NCBI GenBank assembly: GCA_020746835.1
Contig: JAGPNK010000006.1
Span: 620,001 to 684,000, forward strand
Length of the DNA stretch: 64,000 bases
Reading direction: 5' to 3'
Origin: Stachybotrys elegans
Taxonomy: Eukaryota > Ascomycota > Sordariomycetes > Hypocreales > Stachybotryaceae
Part shown: positions 53,914 to 64,000 of the stretch, piece by piece
How the letters are laid out: each line of letters begins with the position of its first letter
How positions within the stretch are numbered: the stretch's first letter is position 1
Program-made: the position numbers and the translations under genes
Notes under the pieces: model-generated
What the model was told of the DNA's origin: nothing
The model's database searches: none
The model's input: the letters and a program-made list of their open reading frames with translations, nothing else

Positions 53914-56290
53914 CTAACGTAGCTCGAAGCTGTTTGTCGTTCCTTCAAACGCCCTGACAGTCCCCAGCAGATTCTTAGAGTCGCCGTAGTACTTGAGCCT
54001 GTAGGTGCCGGGGCTTGCGTTGCCCGCCGTCTCCCACGTCACGTCGACCTCGCTGTAGCCCAGGAGCCAGTTGGTGCGGCGCCAGGTAAAGACCAGGAAC
54101 CAGTCGGCGTCGTCGCGGACGCGGGTCCACGTGCCGCCGACGAGCTGCTCGACGGCCGTGTAGGTGCCCTCGAGGCGGAGGTTGTTGCGGGGGTTGGCGG
54201 CCTGGAACGTGGCGTTGACGACGGCGCCGACGCTGTACGATGCTGCGGGCTGTCGTACGACGCGGCCGAACGATGAGCCGATAGGGGCGCCGTCCTGAAC
54301 GACGCCCGTGATGAACGACAACGAGTTGCCGCGGTTGTCCGGGGGTGTCGGGCCCGGCGCCGGAAGGCTGTTTGCCTCGGGCGTCAGGTAGTTCATGTTG
54401 CTGACGGTCAGGTTGATAAAGGCTTCGAGCTCATACTGGCCAAACAGGGTCGAGGCACCCTCGTAGCGCTGGACCTGATACTCCTCTCGGGTGACCATGT
54501 AGTGGGCGTACGTGTTGGCAGGACCACCCACCATGACGATGGCGTCTTGGTCGAGGAAGGACTCGGCCTCGGCAGCAATGGCATTCTTCCATCGACGGCC
54601 GGCCATGGTGGTCACCTCCACGGGCGATGCGATGATGAAGAGCTGGCCTACGCGGAGCAACTGGATATCGACAATGTTGGGAGACCAAGGGTAAGGAACC
54701 GTCATCTCGCCAACATCGAGGAGAACCGGCTTGGGCTCCTGGCACTTCTTTTGCTGCTCCGAAGGCGTGCGCAGCAGGCCGGAGACGACATTCCACAGAG
54801 GGTTGTTCGCCTCCCCGGAGTCGCCTTGGGTGAAGTCGAAGGCGCCGGGCCAGTCGGTCGTGCCGGCGGCGAAAGAGTGACCGAGGCCGGCGGGGCACGT
54901 CTGCGCCTGCGTGCCATCGGGCAGAGTGAAGTTCCAGAACGACATGTCATGGTAGAAGTGGAACGACTTGACGCTGCCCCCGACGACTGGCGTGTATTCC
55001 AAGGAATCCTATGAAAAGGTCGGTCAGTATTCCTTCTTCCCCCTTATATACGTCGCCGAGGATGCGGATAGACTTACATAGGCCTCCCTGGCAGCATTGT
55101 ACTGGCGGCGGCCCATCTCGTAGCAGCTCTTGACGCCGAGGTCCAGGCTCCGGAACTCGGGGCCGCGTCCATGGCAAGACTGCGATCTGCCGTCGGCGCA
55201 CGTGCTGTTCTCGAAGCTGCACATCTGGCCGGAGCCGTCCTCGCACCAGGCACCCAGGACATTGGGTGAGGTATCTGCGTGGTTGGCCTGGCTGAAGCCA
55301 GCCACGAAGCCGTCGGCAGCTGAGTCGTCGCCCTTGAGGGCCTCCTCCAGCATCCACGCCGCCACCCCCTTGTTGTCTCCCGCAATGTGCGTGTTATTGC
55401 CCAGAAGGGAGGTGGGGTGAACAGGGAACCAAGTCAGAACGCCCATGTTCTTGTTGTCCGAAGCTCGCTGGAATCGCAGGAGGGTAAGGGTGGTATCTGT
55501 CGCGCTGCCGTATCGGTTGCGCTCAGCACCCGGGTTTTGCATGTAAGACCAGAGGGATCGGTTGATGGCACCGTCCACCACCTCGGCCGAGCTGACGTCA
55601 AGATATCCCTAGATTCTCTGTCAGGGCCCAGAAAACAAGCTGGCTGTCTGACCAGATACATACCTCCTGCAGGCTCTCGTGGGCACGCTTAATGGACAGG
55701 ACAGCACCGTCAACGATGGCCTGGTAGCTCTGTCTATCGAATCCCAGGCTCGTGACCTGCGGCAGAAGATAGTTGTACCAGGCCGCAGGGCCAGCGTGGC
55801 TATGTGTACTAGCCACTGCGACGTTGTGACCGCGATAGGGTGAGTATTCTTCACCAAGGGCGACCATGGCCTCCAAGATGCCGAAACGGATGGCAGTGTC
55901 GCCAGACTGCGTATCTAGAACGATGTACACGAATCGGTCCTCGGGGTTGTCCACGTCAGCGACGATGAAGGAGCGGCTGTACAGGCGTTGTCGAAGGCCA
56001 GTGCCTGTCTGAGCGAGGTCTGCATATCCAGCCAGCCCAAGCTCCACCACTGGGCCAGTGATGTCTGCCTTTCCTACGCCGATGAGATACTTTTGTCTAT
56101 CCGGCGCCTGCCTGCCCTTCACCTTCTCGTCCCCGTCCCGTTTGGCGTTGAAGGCCGACTCTGCTTTTCCAGCGGTCGGCCCTGCATTGGCCAGGGCAGT
56201 AAAGGTAAGGAGGAGGACAAGCAAGACTCTCAGGAACATGCGGACGGGAGCAGCCGCTCCCGCAGGAGAAGCTTTCAGCAGGGATGGCAT
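53914..56290 (-). CDS. Neutral/alkaline ceramidase
   Basis: Three exons, 56290-55664, 55608-55078 and 55008-53914; 750 residues. It cleaves the amide bond of ceramide to sphingosine and fatty acid. A secretory signal (FLRVLLVLLLTFTALANA) follows the start; alternative in-frame ATGs lie at 56326 and 56239. The zinc-ligand segment VASTHSHAGP and the segment FVAGFSQANHADTSPNVLG, which aligns with the region of the catalytic serine, are present, followed by CEDGSGQMCSFENSTC. The C-terminal immunoglobulin-like domain includes GGPANTYAHYMVTREEYQVQRYEGASTLFG. Length matches neutral ceramidases (about 700-780). Probably secreted or in the secretory pathway. Confidence 0.95.
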
Positions 56291-56326
56291 GGCGTATCGT
56301 GGGGTCGAGTTAGACGGACAGACCAT

Positions 56327-57407
56327 CTGCTAGATACATGATCTGGGGGCCTAGCCTGGTCTTTAAGCTCCTCGACGTTCGTGAAGGGCTTCTGGGACGT
56401 CATGCCCAACCGCCATATCCTGCTGGCTCTCGTGGTTGGACTTAATTTTGCCCATCTTGGGCGATGCTACCCGCCCTCAATGCGACCATCCATAGCCACA
56501 CGGCACTCTGAGTGGCTGCGCTTGATGGGATTCCGTGCGGGGGCGAGGGCCAGCAGGCTGGAGATACGGGTTTTCGGCAGGGCCATGTGAGCTATCTCGA
56601 TCATGACGGACTGTGCATTCCGCCAGGGCAGCTCTGGAGATGCTACGGCCAGGACGTCTTGATTCGGCAGCTGCATCGCCTATCTACGGTCAGTTGGGCT
56701 GTCCACCTGCAGCTATTGGATAGTGGCATCACGTACGGTCATTTCCCGACCGTGGCACCCCGGCACGCGCAGAGACGTCATAAGGACGGCATTTGCTTTT
56801 CCTTAGCAATCCTGCTGTCGCATCCAAGACTCGATCCGGAGCTGTAATCTCAGCCCTCGCATGCTGCTGAGCATTGATCGGCGGACCCTGATCACAGCCA
56901 AGTAATAAAATGGCAGTTGTATCGTTTCCCATGTTTGGATCAGTGGCCGCACAGACATGATATCTCGACTCTCCACATTTTGTTGATATGTGAACCTGCT
57001 ATGACTCTTGCTTCCAGGTGGGCGAGCAGCCAAGATAGCAGGGTATTCGCCCAGAGATAGGGGAGATAGACGAGGAGCGCCACCCCTCCATCGTCTCATA
57101 CAGGGGTCCGTCCATTGTCCATTTTCTTGATTGAAGCAGGCTGAGCCGATAGAGACAGAAGAATGACACTTTCCGTTTTCAAACAAAGAAGCATGCAAAT
57201 TCGTGTTAATTTGTCCACACTGATTAGCGCAGTCGATAGTCGCGGCGGATGCATGATAGCATTTCCATTATACTGGGCGATTCCCCAGACTACCAAGCAT
57301 AACAGACCAATTATAGAGGAGCATGCCTCCGGATTAGTGACATTGTCCGCAACTTAGGCCATCCCAAGCATTAGATTCCCTGCGAGCTGAGCTTCCTGTC
57401 CCGTCGC
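56327..57407. other. Intergenic, upstream of ceramidase
   Basis: Promoter of the ceramidase gene and the 3' end of the small membrane protein gene. Only chance-like frames seen. Confidence 0.5.
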
Positions 57408-57647
57408 TTAGTCCTGCGTGACCTTGCGACCAGGGAAGAAATTGTAGATGATATACGTATCCACCACAGTCCCAGCAGCAAGCCCGAGGCCGATGAGAAG
57501 ACGTGTCCGGGGTGTAAAGCCCTTCCAAGAAAGCGAGATTCTTGGGCTTGGGCCGGCATTTGTGTTGCCAAGATGAGCCGTGGTGGAGAAGGAAGCCCGA
57601 GGGCCCGATTTGTTTGCCGTTGTCATCGAGGTACGCGTAAAAGCCAT
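57408..57647 (-). CDS. Small single-pass membrane protein, 79 residues, probably mitochondrial
   Basis: An ATG at 57647 opens a 79-residue single-exon protein. The first 40 residues are Thr/Ser/Arg-rich without acidic residues, like a mitochondrial presequence (MAFTRTSMTTANKSGPRASF). A transmembrane helix follows a basic pair (FTPRTRLLIGLGLAAGTVVD), then YIIYNFFPGRKVTQD. The RTRLLIGLG start of the helix recalls small fungal mitochondrial membrane proteins of unknown role. Only one family-like feature supports it, so this is a moderate call. Confidence 0.55.
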   Translation of the reverse strand: MAFTRTSMTTANKSGPRASFSTTAHLGNTNAGPSPRISLSWKGFTPRTRLLIGLGLAAGTVVDTYIIYNFFPGRKVTQD

Positions 57648-57887
57648 TGTTGATCAAAAGTGGTTTGGTTTTGTTCTTGTTTTTGTTTTCGTATTTGCGA
57701 TCTCTGAGCAGTGTCTTATGGATGAATTTGCAGGTATTTCCGGAATCGCACAAATGGCAATCAGGGAGGCTTTTAATCTTCAAGGCATGTTGTATTCGAC
57801 TTACGCCAGCACATGTCGCGTTATGCCTATATGTAAGGCCCTTGCCATGACACATAACGGCCCCTCCCACACCGACTAAGGCTGTAT

Positions 57888-60824
57888 TCACTTCTTACTA
57901 GGCGGTCCGGAAGGCCTATTAATGGTCAACGGTTTGAAGGGCTTTCGCAGTCGGTCCATTGATGGCGGAGGCCCCAAACCGACAGGTCTACGGATACTGC
58001 CGGTTGTCCTCATGGTTGTGAACGTTGTCTCGTGGAAACTCGCTATCGGTTTGTCAGGGATGCCGCTGGGCCTGCTAGCGCCGTCGGCAGAGGATGGGCG
58101 TGTAGGCGAGCTCGAAAAGCATGCATATGGTCTCTTTGAGTCGGTAGCTTCCGGTTTGGCCGGGTTTGGCCGGAACACCTGCCCTGTAGAAGGTTTGTGT
58201 TTGGCCAGCACCGGATCGATTCCAGTCTTGTGCTCAGCCAGAGGTTCCGCCTCTGTCTCTGGTCTAAGATTCCGCCCCGGGTTGGATAAGAGCCGGTGGT
58301 AACGGGCCTCGGACATCGATATCGGCCCCTTGGGCTGGGGGGGCTTGGGAGGGTCGCCGCCTTTCGTCTCCTTGTTGAAGAACCCAAATAGGCTTGCTTG
58401 GTCTGCTGGCCGGCGAGTGCTGGCTATTCTTGAAGCTGGCTGTTTCTGCAGAGGCTTCTCTGCACGGGCTAAAGCTTCTCGGTGTGCTCCTGCCGTGACG
58501 AATCCTGGGAGCGACGACATGGTAAAAGCGGAGGCAGTCTCCATTGTTGTAGAATATTCCCTTTGCCAAGGTTTTTCTTCGGCCGTCTCTTGGCCATCAT
58601 CGCCCCCACTGCTCATTCGCTGTCGCTTCGGCGCTCTCGAGTATTGACCCGATCCTTCCGTCGCATCAACGTTGTTGGGGTCGACCGGGAATAGATCATC
58701 CTCGGGCGAGAACATAGGCGGCAAGTTCTTGAAAACATCCTCGTCTTTGGGTGCATCTCTTCGCAGGATGGTGGCGGCGCTCTCCACGACACTGCGGTTG
58801 AATGACGGCCCTTTCGGCTCAAATGCTTTTGATGCAAATGAAGAGATGAAGGGAGATAACTCCACTTTACTCTGGCCCTGTGAACTATACAAGGGGCAGC
58901 TCAGATACAACAAGGCCTGGGCTCGCGTCATGGCAACATACAACAACCGCCTTTCCTCATCCTCGTCCTCGGCTCTTGAATGGGGTATGGATCCGGTGTA
59001 CACGGCTGGCACGAACACTATCGGCCATTCGAGTCCCTTGGCGGCGTGTATGGTAGAAATTGTCAGCATGGATGACTTGTCCTTCTCAGCATCGTCTATC
59101 TGAGCATCTGAGGCAAGCGCAACATTGGCCAGGAATTGTCCCAGGGCGTCATCGTCCTTGGTTTGCTCCAGGCCATCAACCTCGGGCAGAGTATCCTCGT
59201 CGAGACGCGCCGTACTGAGTTCAAAGTCGCGAGCCAGGTTGACAAGTTCCTGCACGTTGGCCCATCTTTGCTCATGGTCCTCCGGGTACTCTTCCTCCAG
59301 GTATTTTTTGAGATTGAGGTCCTTGGTAAGCTGGTCCACCAGGTCAACCAGCGTGACGGCAGTACCGTCCTTTAGTTTATCCGCTTTTTGCCTGAGATTC
59401 ACTATCGTGCGGATGAGCTCGGTGTTTAGCTTCTGTTCCACCTTGATTCGAATATTGGTGGAAGATTTGCGAATGCCTCGGCAGTGCTTCCATAAGAGAT
59501 CCCAGACGCTCATCTTGGCTTTCTCGGCTTCTTCCACGAAGGATTTGATGGTGGCTTCTCCAATTCCTCGTCGAGGCACGTTGATGATGCGGGCTAGGGC
59601 ATCATTGTTGTCAGGCTGGTGGACGAGACGAAGGTAGTCTAAAACAACCTTGATTTCTTTTCGATCGTAGAACTTGTGGCCACCAATCATACGGTATGAC
59701 ATGCCAGCTTTGCCCAACGCAGACTCGATCTGTCGAGATAGAGCGGCGGAGCGGAGAAGAATGGCGACGTCTTCGTACTTGAGCATGCCCCCAAACATCA
59801 TGATGGCTCGCTTTACCTCGGATACAATCCATTCTCCTTCGGCCGCGGAGCTTTTCAGCTTACGGAGAACCGGTCTCGCTCCTTTTGAGTGAACAGGAAG
59901 GAGGACTTTTTGGTATCGCTTCTTGTCCTGCTGGATGACGTTGAGGGACACGTCGAGGATGGATTGGGAGGATCGGTAGTTCTCTTGCAAAGAGACCTCG
60001 TGGGTGTTCTTGTACTCGCGTAGTAGCCGGTATAGGTTGCGAATCTCGGCTGAGCGCCAGCCATAGATGCTTTGGTCAGGATCTCCGACGATGGTGATGC
60101 GCTGCCGTGCTTGTGCGAACAATTTCATCAGCTCATATTGGATTCCGTTGGTATCTTGGTATTCGTCAATGAGGACTGCCTCCACGTTGGACACGCAAGA
60201 GGGATGTTTCTGTAGAAGCTCCACACATCGAACCAGCAAATCATCGTAATCGAGCTGGTTCGAACGAGCAAGGTGTTCCTGGTATTCTTTGTAGCAAATC
60301 TTGAGCGAGGGGTGGTCTTGTTGCTTCTTATTCGTAGGGTTCGCTGAGGCTGCAGGGCCCCTAGCTTTTGTCTTGCTGATCCAGGCTTTTGCAACCGACG
60401 GCTCAATGTTGAGATCATGTCGTTTGCAGATCCTCTGGATGATGGCTCTGGAATCGGCATCATCTGCGATGCCAAACTTGGAATCCAGGCCGATACGTTT
60501 GCCATAGGCGGATAGGTAGCGCCTTGCGATGGAATGAAAGGTTCCGAGAACAATCTTCTTCTCGCATTCCGGTCCGAGCGTCTTGCCAATACGCTGCTTC
60601 ATCTCTCTGGCTGCCTTTACCGTGAAGGTGGCGACAACAACATTGGAGGGCTCATAGCCCATCTGCTGGATGAGCCATACGACACGCGAGGTCAGGGTAT
60701 GGGTCTTGCCGCTGCCCGGGCCGGCGAGGATGGCAACGGTGGATGCATTAGACGTGACAGCACGACGTTGTGCTTCGTTGAGGGAGGCCAGGAGCGTGTT
60801 CTCGAGCGCATTGGGTGCTGACAT
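57888..60824 (-). CDS. srs2: ATP-dependent 3'-5' DNA helicase Srs2 (UvrD/Rep family, SF1)
   Basis: A single-exon 978-residue protein. Helicase motifs in order: Q-type LNEAQRRAV (about 15-23), Walker A GPGSGKT (35-41), Ia ATFTVKAAREMKQRI, motif II LIDEYQDTN (218-226), III GDPDQSIYGWRSAE, IV and V (TISTIHAAKGLEWPIVFVPA), and VI EERRLLYVAMTRAQALLYL. The C-terminal ~300 residues are Pro/Ser/Lys-rich and disordered, where Srs2 normally carries Rad51- and PCNA/SUMO-binding sites; no exact motif is claimed. Srs2 removes Rad51 filaments and prevents unscheduled recombination. It is shorter than S. cerevisiae Srs2 (1,174). Confidence 0.95.
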   Translation of the reverse strand: MSAPNALENTLLASLNEAQRRAVTSNASTVAILAGPGSGKTHTLTSRVVWLIQQMGYEPSNVVVATFTVKAAREMKQRIGKTLGPECEKKIVLGTFHSIARRYLSAYGKRIGLDSKFGIADDADSRAIIQRICKRHDLNIEPSVAKAWISKTKARGPAASANPTNKKQQDHPSLKICYKEYQEHLARSNQLDYDDLLVRCVELLQKHPSCVSNVEAVLIDEYQDTNGIQYELMKLFAQARQRITIVGDPDQSIYGWRSAEIRNLYRLLREYKNTHEVSLQENYRSSQSILDVSLNVIQQDKKRYQKVLLPVHSKGARPVLRKLKSSAAEGEWIVSEVKRAIMMFGGMLKYEDVAILLRSAALSRQIESALGKAGMSYRMIGGHKFYDRKEIKVVLDYLRLVHQPDNNDALARIINVPRRGIGEATIKSFVEEAEKAKMSVWDLLWKHCRGIRKSSTNIRIKVEQKLNTELIRTIVNLRQKADKLKDGTAVTLVDLVDQLTKDLNLKKYLEEEYPEDHEQRWANVQELVNLARDFELSTARLDEDTLPEVDGLEQTKDDDALGQFLANVALASDAQIDDAEKDKSSMLTISTIHAAKGLEWPIVFVPAVYTGSIPHSRAEDEDEERRLLYVAMTRAQALLYLSCPLYSSQGQSKVELSPFISSFASKAFEPKGPSFNRSVVESAATILRRDAPKDEDVFKNLPPMFSPEDDLFPVDPNNVDATEGSGQYSRAPKRQRMSSGGDDGQETAEEKPWQREYSTTMETASAFTMSSLPGFVTAGAHREALARAEKPLQKQPASRIASTRRPADQASLFGFFNKETKGGDPPKPPQPKGPISMSEARYHRLLSNPGRNLRPETEAEPLAEHKTGIDPVLAKHKPSTGQVFRPNPAKPEATDSKRPYACFSSSPTRPSSADGASRPSGIPDKPIASFHETTFTTMRTTGSIRRPVGLGPPPSMDRLRKPFKPLTINRPSGPPSKK

Positions 60825-62683
60825 GGCGCCTATTGGGCCACATCAACTCCAGGCCTTAGTTTGGTATTTCGCATCGATGGAAAGATGGGCAGATAGATGG
60901 CTTCAGCTTTTTGGAATTATTATCATATCATGCCCTCTGGATAAGCGTCGCGTCAATAACGATAAGCATCCAGATTGTCAATTCATGGATGTCGCGTTGG
61001 TATAGTGGGGTGTCACGAAGTCACGTGTGTGGCGCAACATTTTCTTGGATTTCCATTTGCACAGGCAGATGCTTTAGGGTAGGCAGTTTCTCACATTTCT
61101 ATCAGGAACTGGAAGGTAACCTCAAAGCGGCATAAGTTATTAGTAGCCTTCAATCAAGATTGAGATTTTTCTTGGCTCGTTGTAATAGGAAGGGAGAGGT
61201 ACGGAAATAGCCTTACTATTCCAAGACTTTTCATTGCGCCTCTCGCAGCCGGAGTCTCCAAGATCCGACAGAATGAAACCCACGGTTACAGTGCAGTCTG
61301 CACGTAATGGGGTCCAAAGACACTGCTTTCGATTGTGTGCAGTGGAAATAGCAAAGATGCATACAGATCCCTGTTTCTGCGACCAAGGCGGAAGCCCACC
61401 GCCCCAGCTGGAAGATGCAATGCATTCGAAATTGAATCTCACCCCTCCTTTCCCATTGGGAGAAAGGACGCTCATCCATCTTCAACGGATTGACCTAGCC
61501 CACACATACATAGTACCTCCAATGCAACCACTCACATCTCTGGTCGACTTCGAGGTATGATAAGCGATATGCCGGCAATTGGCGCATTGGGCTCCTTGTG
61601 ACGAAGCTGCAGGAAGCGCAATCTGACTCGCATGCTAGTGTGTGATTGATATGATAGTGCGCCCATCACATTGATCAAGAGTAGGTATATCAGCCGACGT
61701 AAGATGTCGGCGAACTATTGGACTACGAGTAAATAATGACTGTGATTGTCGCTGACCGCCTCGCAAAGGGCATGATGGATCTTATGACCTATGGGGAAGA
61801 TATCAATCACATCACATCACAATCACAACAGCAACGACCACGGCAAAGAGATGGGCTCAAAAAGGAGGGGAAAGTATGTCAAGGCCCCAGGGTTGGCCGA
61901 CGAGGCGGTGGCCCAAGACAAGGGAGGCATAAAGAAGGAGGGGCAACTGGTGACGACTTGGGTGCAGGGCTTCGCATTTATCGCATTTCTCGAGCGGCCG
62001 ATTGGCTGCAGATGTGATGACCACCACATGGATTAGGACCACGAGCCGAAAGAGCATCAAGAAAGAGGCTGGCAAGTGCTGGATATTGGCACAGTGAAGA
62101 CTCGGAGGGATGTGCGCTGGGCTCTGTGATTGGCCGTGGCCGAGGGACCCCGCCCGCCCAGTTGAGCAGGCACTGCGGGGAAGGACCCAGCCAACAAGCC
62201 CCCAGCAGCCAATGAGCAAGGCCATGGCCCTGAGGGTGTCGAGGTCGGGCGCTTAGAGACCGCCAACGGGCTTGGACCCCTGGCCCGTCACGCGCGGATC
62301 GACCAACCACAGCGGCGAAGACGGCCATCGTCCTCCCGAACCGCCCGCACCGTCCACCCATCCTTTCGCATGCGCAAGCAGAGGGAAGCAGACTATCCAG
62401 CTAGGCTCATGCATGTGCCACCCAGTGAGCGTCGTCGGCCTCGGGGTCGGCTGGGGGCTGCTGGGATGGCTCAGCAAGTCAGCGTTGGCCCTGCCCATCT
62501 GGGCGCTAATCACGACGTGCCGAACATCACCAGCCGCTATATACCCATTCGATGCCGCATATCTTTCCTTCTCCATGTCGCTTCTCCGTCAAACCATGTT
62601 TCATTCTTGATTGTCAGGAGGGTGTCACGATCCAGAAAACTCCTCCATAAAGGGTTCGTCGTGCCTTCTCCTCCTCCTCCACC
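60825..62683. other. Intergenic
   Basis: Promoter of srs2 and the promoter and leader of the plus-strand membrane protein. Short TCACA repeats lie near 61809-61830. No gene recognised. Confidence 0.5.
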
Positions 62684-64000
62684 ATGAGGCCCGATCTTCG
62701 TCCAACTTCACCATCATCACCAACCTCGCCACTCTCACTTGTGCTTGCGTCGCTTGCTCTCATCAGCCTCCCCTCTCTGGTACACGCACAGGAGCTCGAC
62801 TCTCGTGCTGACAACAATCCTCTCAACATCAACTGGGATCCCGCCCCGCCACCAGAAGAGGGCCCTGCCATCTCAGCCAACGCACTTCGTGACCCCTCTT
62901 ACCTACCTGCCCAGATCGGAGCCATTGTAGGAGCATACGCTGTGTCCCTGGTGCTGGTCGCCTTTATCCTCCTCTTACTCACAAAGAGACGCCGTGAACA
63001 TCTCAGCGCCGGCAGCGACGAGGCCCAATTCGAGAAGCCCGCCCCCAGAGCACCTGCTAGACAGCCCTACACCCCCTTCACCTCTGAGATCGAGAACATC
63101 TCAGTCCCCAACTTCTCCTATCCCTCCCCCATCAAGACCGACTTCAACATCCCTCCCACTCCCACCACCCCTTACATCTTCCCTTCACCCACTTCCAGCG
63201 TCGGCGCACCCGGAGTTGACCCCCTAGTCGACCAGCGAGTCGTCGCAGCAGACAGAGTCATGGCTCAACAACAGCTGGAGGACATGTACAAGTACGTGAT
63301 GGAGCACGAGGAGGCCAAGCAGAAGGGCGTCGCCTTTGAGCCGCCTACGTACCCACGCGATACCCAGCAGCGCACCTCCACCTCGGATGCCTCCTCCTCG
63401 ACCGCGACTCTGACCAAGAAGGAGAGGACCAAGCCTGCCAACCTGAACCTGGCCCGTGCCAACGAGGAAAAGACCCAGTCCAGGACCTCGTCGCTCTTCT
63501 CTGCTCTCCGATCGCCCAAGAAGAAGAGCACACTCAAGGGCGTCACCATCTCCTCCCCCATCATGACTCCCCAGTCGGCCACCTTCCCACGACAGGAGCA
63601 GCAAGAGATGAACACCATCCCGCCTCGACAGTATGCTCCGGCTCCTCCGCCACCCGTGCCTACAGACCAGTTCCCCTCCTTTGGTGCTCGCATCTCGCAC
63701 AGCGCAGCAGGCGGAGCGCCCTTGACGCCAGACATGTCGCCGCAGAGCGTGCAGAGTATCGACGAGCGCATCGGCTATCAGCTTGGTGGCGGTAACTACA
63801 ACCACTACCGCAACATGTCCCAGGCGCCGACCGAGGTGGATCCCGAGTCGGCCACCTCGGAGGTTCCTCTTGTAGGATTACCCGCTTCGCCCCGGGGCTC
63901 CAGGTTCCCGTCTCTCCCCGCTTCTCCCAAGCCAGGGGCTACCTTTGGCCGATCATCGGGCGGCAGTGGTGCCCCTTCGGCGGTCCGAGCCGGCGGTGCT
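62684..64000 (+). CDS. Single-pass membrane protein, 3' end outside the window
   Basis: The ATG at 62684 opens a frame that runs to the window end without a stop (439 codons seen). A signal peptide, LVLASLALISLPSLVHAQ, ends near residue 39. A short luminal/extracellular region contains DNNPLNINWDPAPP. A transmembrane helix, AIVGAYAVSLVLVAFILLLL, at about 83-102 is followed by a basic stop-transfer TKRRR. The cytoplasmic tail is Pro/Ser/Thr-rich, includes DRVMAQQQLEDMYKYVMEHEE and SLFSALRSPKKKS, and looks disordered. I cannot name the family; a wall- or membrane-associated sensor or scaffold would fit the topology, but this is only inference. Confidence 0.85.
   Translation, partial: MRPDLRPTSPSSPTSPLSLVLASLALISLPSLVHAQELDSRADNNPLNINWDPAPPPEEGPAISANALRDPSYLPAQIGAIVGAYAVSLVLVAFILLLLTKRRREHLSAGSDEAQFEKPAPRAPARQPYTPFTSEIENISVPNFSYPSPIKTDFNIPPTPTTPYIFPSPTSSVGAPGVDPLVDQRVVAADRVMAQQQLEDMYKYVMEHEEAKQKGVAFEPPTYPRDTQQRTSTSDASSSTATLTKKERTKPANLNLARANEEKTQSRTSSLFSALRSPKKKSTLKGVTISSPIMTPQSATFPRQEQQEMNTIPPRQYAPAPPPPVPTDQFPSFGARISHSAAGGAPLTPDMSPQSVQSIDERIGYQLGGGNYNHYRNMSQAPTEVDPESATSEVPLVGLPASPRGSRFPSLPASPKPGATFGRSSGGSGAPSAVRAGGA

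Noticed and set aside
1..64000. Transposons, rRNA, CRISPR arrays, secondary-metabolite clusters
   Set aside because: Looked for transposase, reverse transcriptase, terminal repeats, 5S and snRNA core sequences, and PKS/NRPS motifs. None was seen by eye.

Overview
The window is nuclear DNA of a filamentous ascomycete, most likely a Sordariomycete and probably Hypocreales. Genes are moderately dense on both strands. Introns are short (47-77 bp, GT...AG), coding regions have a GC-rich third position, and leaders are pyrimidine-rich. The families are fungal: a copper-fist regulator, GH92 and GH125 mannosidases, neutral ceramidase and Srs2. I see no rRNA, convincing tRNA, transposon, CRISPR array or secondary-metabolite core gene. 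The order is from reading the DNA; species-level placement is inference.

Layout. 1-2 kb: no gene seen. 2-16 kb, all minus strand: a phytanoyl-CoA dioxygenase-like enzyme, an RS/coiled-coil nuclear protein, a copper-sensing transcription factor, a U2 snRNP-associated SURP/CID splicing factor, an amine-oxidase flavoprotein and TATA-binding protein. 16-19.6 kb: no recognisable gene, but a plus-strand promoter-like CT tract. 19.6-25 kb, minus: ETF-ubiquinone oxidoreductase, then a GH92 alpha-mannosidase. 26-27.8 kb, plus: a GH125 alpha-1,6-mannosidase diverging from the GH92 gene. 28.5-32 kb, minus: a Hul5/UBE3C HECT ubiquitin ligase. 33.7-36 kb, plus: poly(A)-binding protein. 37-46 kb, minus: a conserved membrane protein, a universal-stress-protein-domain protein and mitochondrial ribosomal protein uS7m. 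47.2-47.7 kb, minus: a tiny three-exon dsRNA-binding-domain protein. 47.7-53.9 kb: 6.2 kb with no recognisable gene. 54-61 kb, minus: neutral ceramidase, a 79-residue membrane protein and the Srs2 helicase. 62.7-64 kb, plus: the 5' part of a single-pass membrane protein cut by the window end.

Intron-exon structures were worked out by hand. For nine spliced genes the exon lengths sum to a multiple of three and the joins restore family motifs (copper regulator, TBP, ETF-QO, GH92, GH125, Hul5, USP, uS7m, dsRBD); ceramidase also joins cleanly. Two genes do not close. Poly(A)-binding protein lacks one base at a C5 run just before its MLLE domain. The membrane protein at 37-39 kb has a plausible N-terminal segment in a different frame. 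Both breaks lie at G/C runs, so assembly indels are the simplest explanation.

Most genes are housekeeping. The clearest functional pairing is the divergent GH92/GH125 mannosidase pair, which could act together on alpha-mannose-containing glycans. The least explained parts are the dsRNA-binding protein beside the gene-poor block, the orphan promoter-like region at 17.7-18.1 kb, and the A-rich tracts in the poly(A)-binding protein leader.
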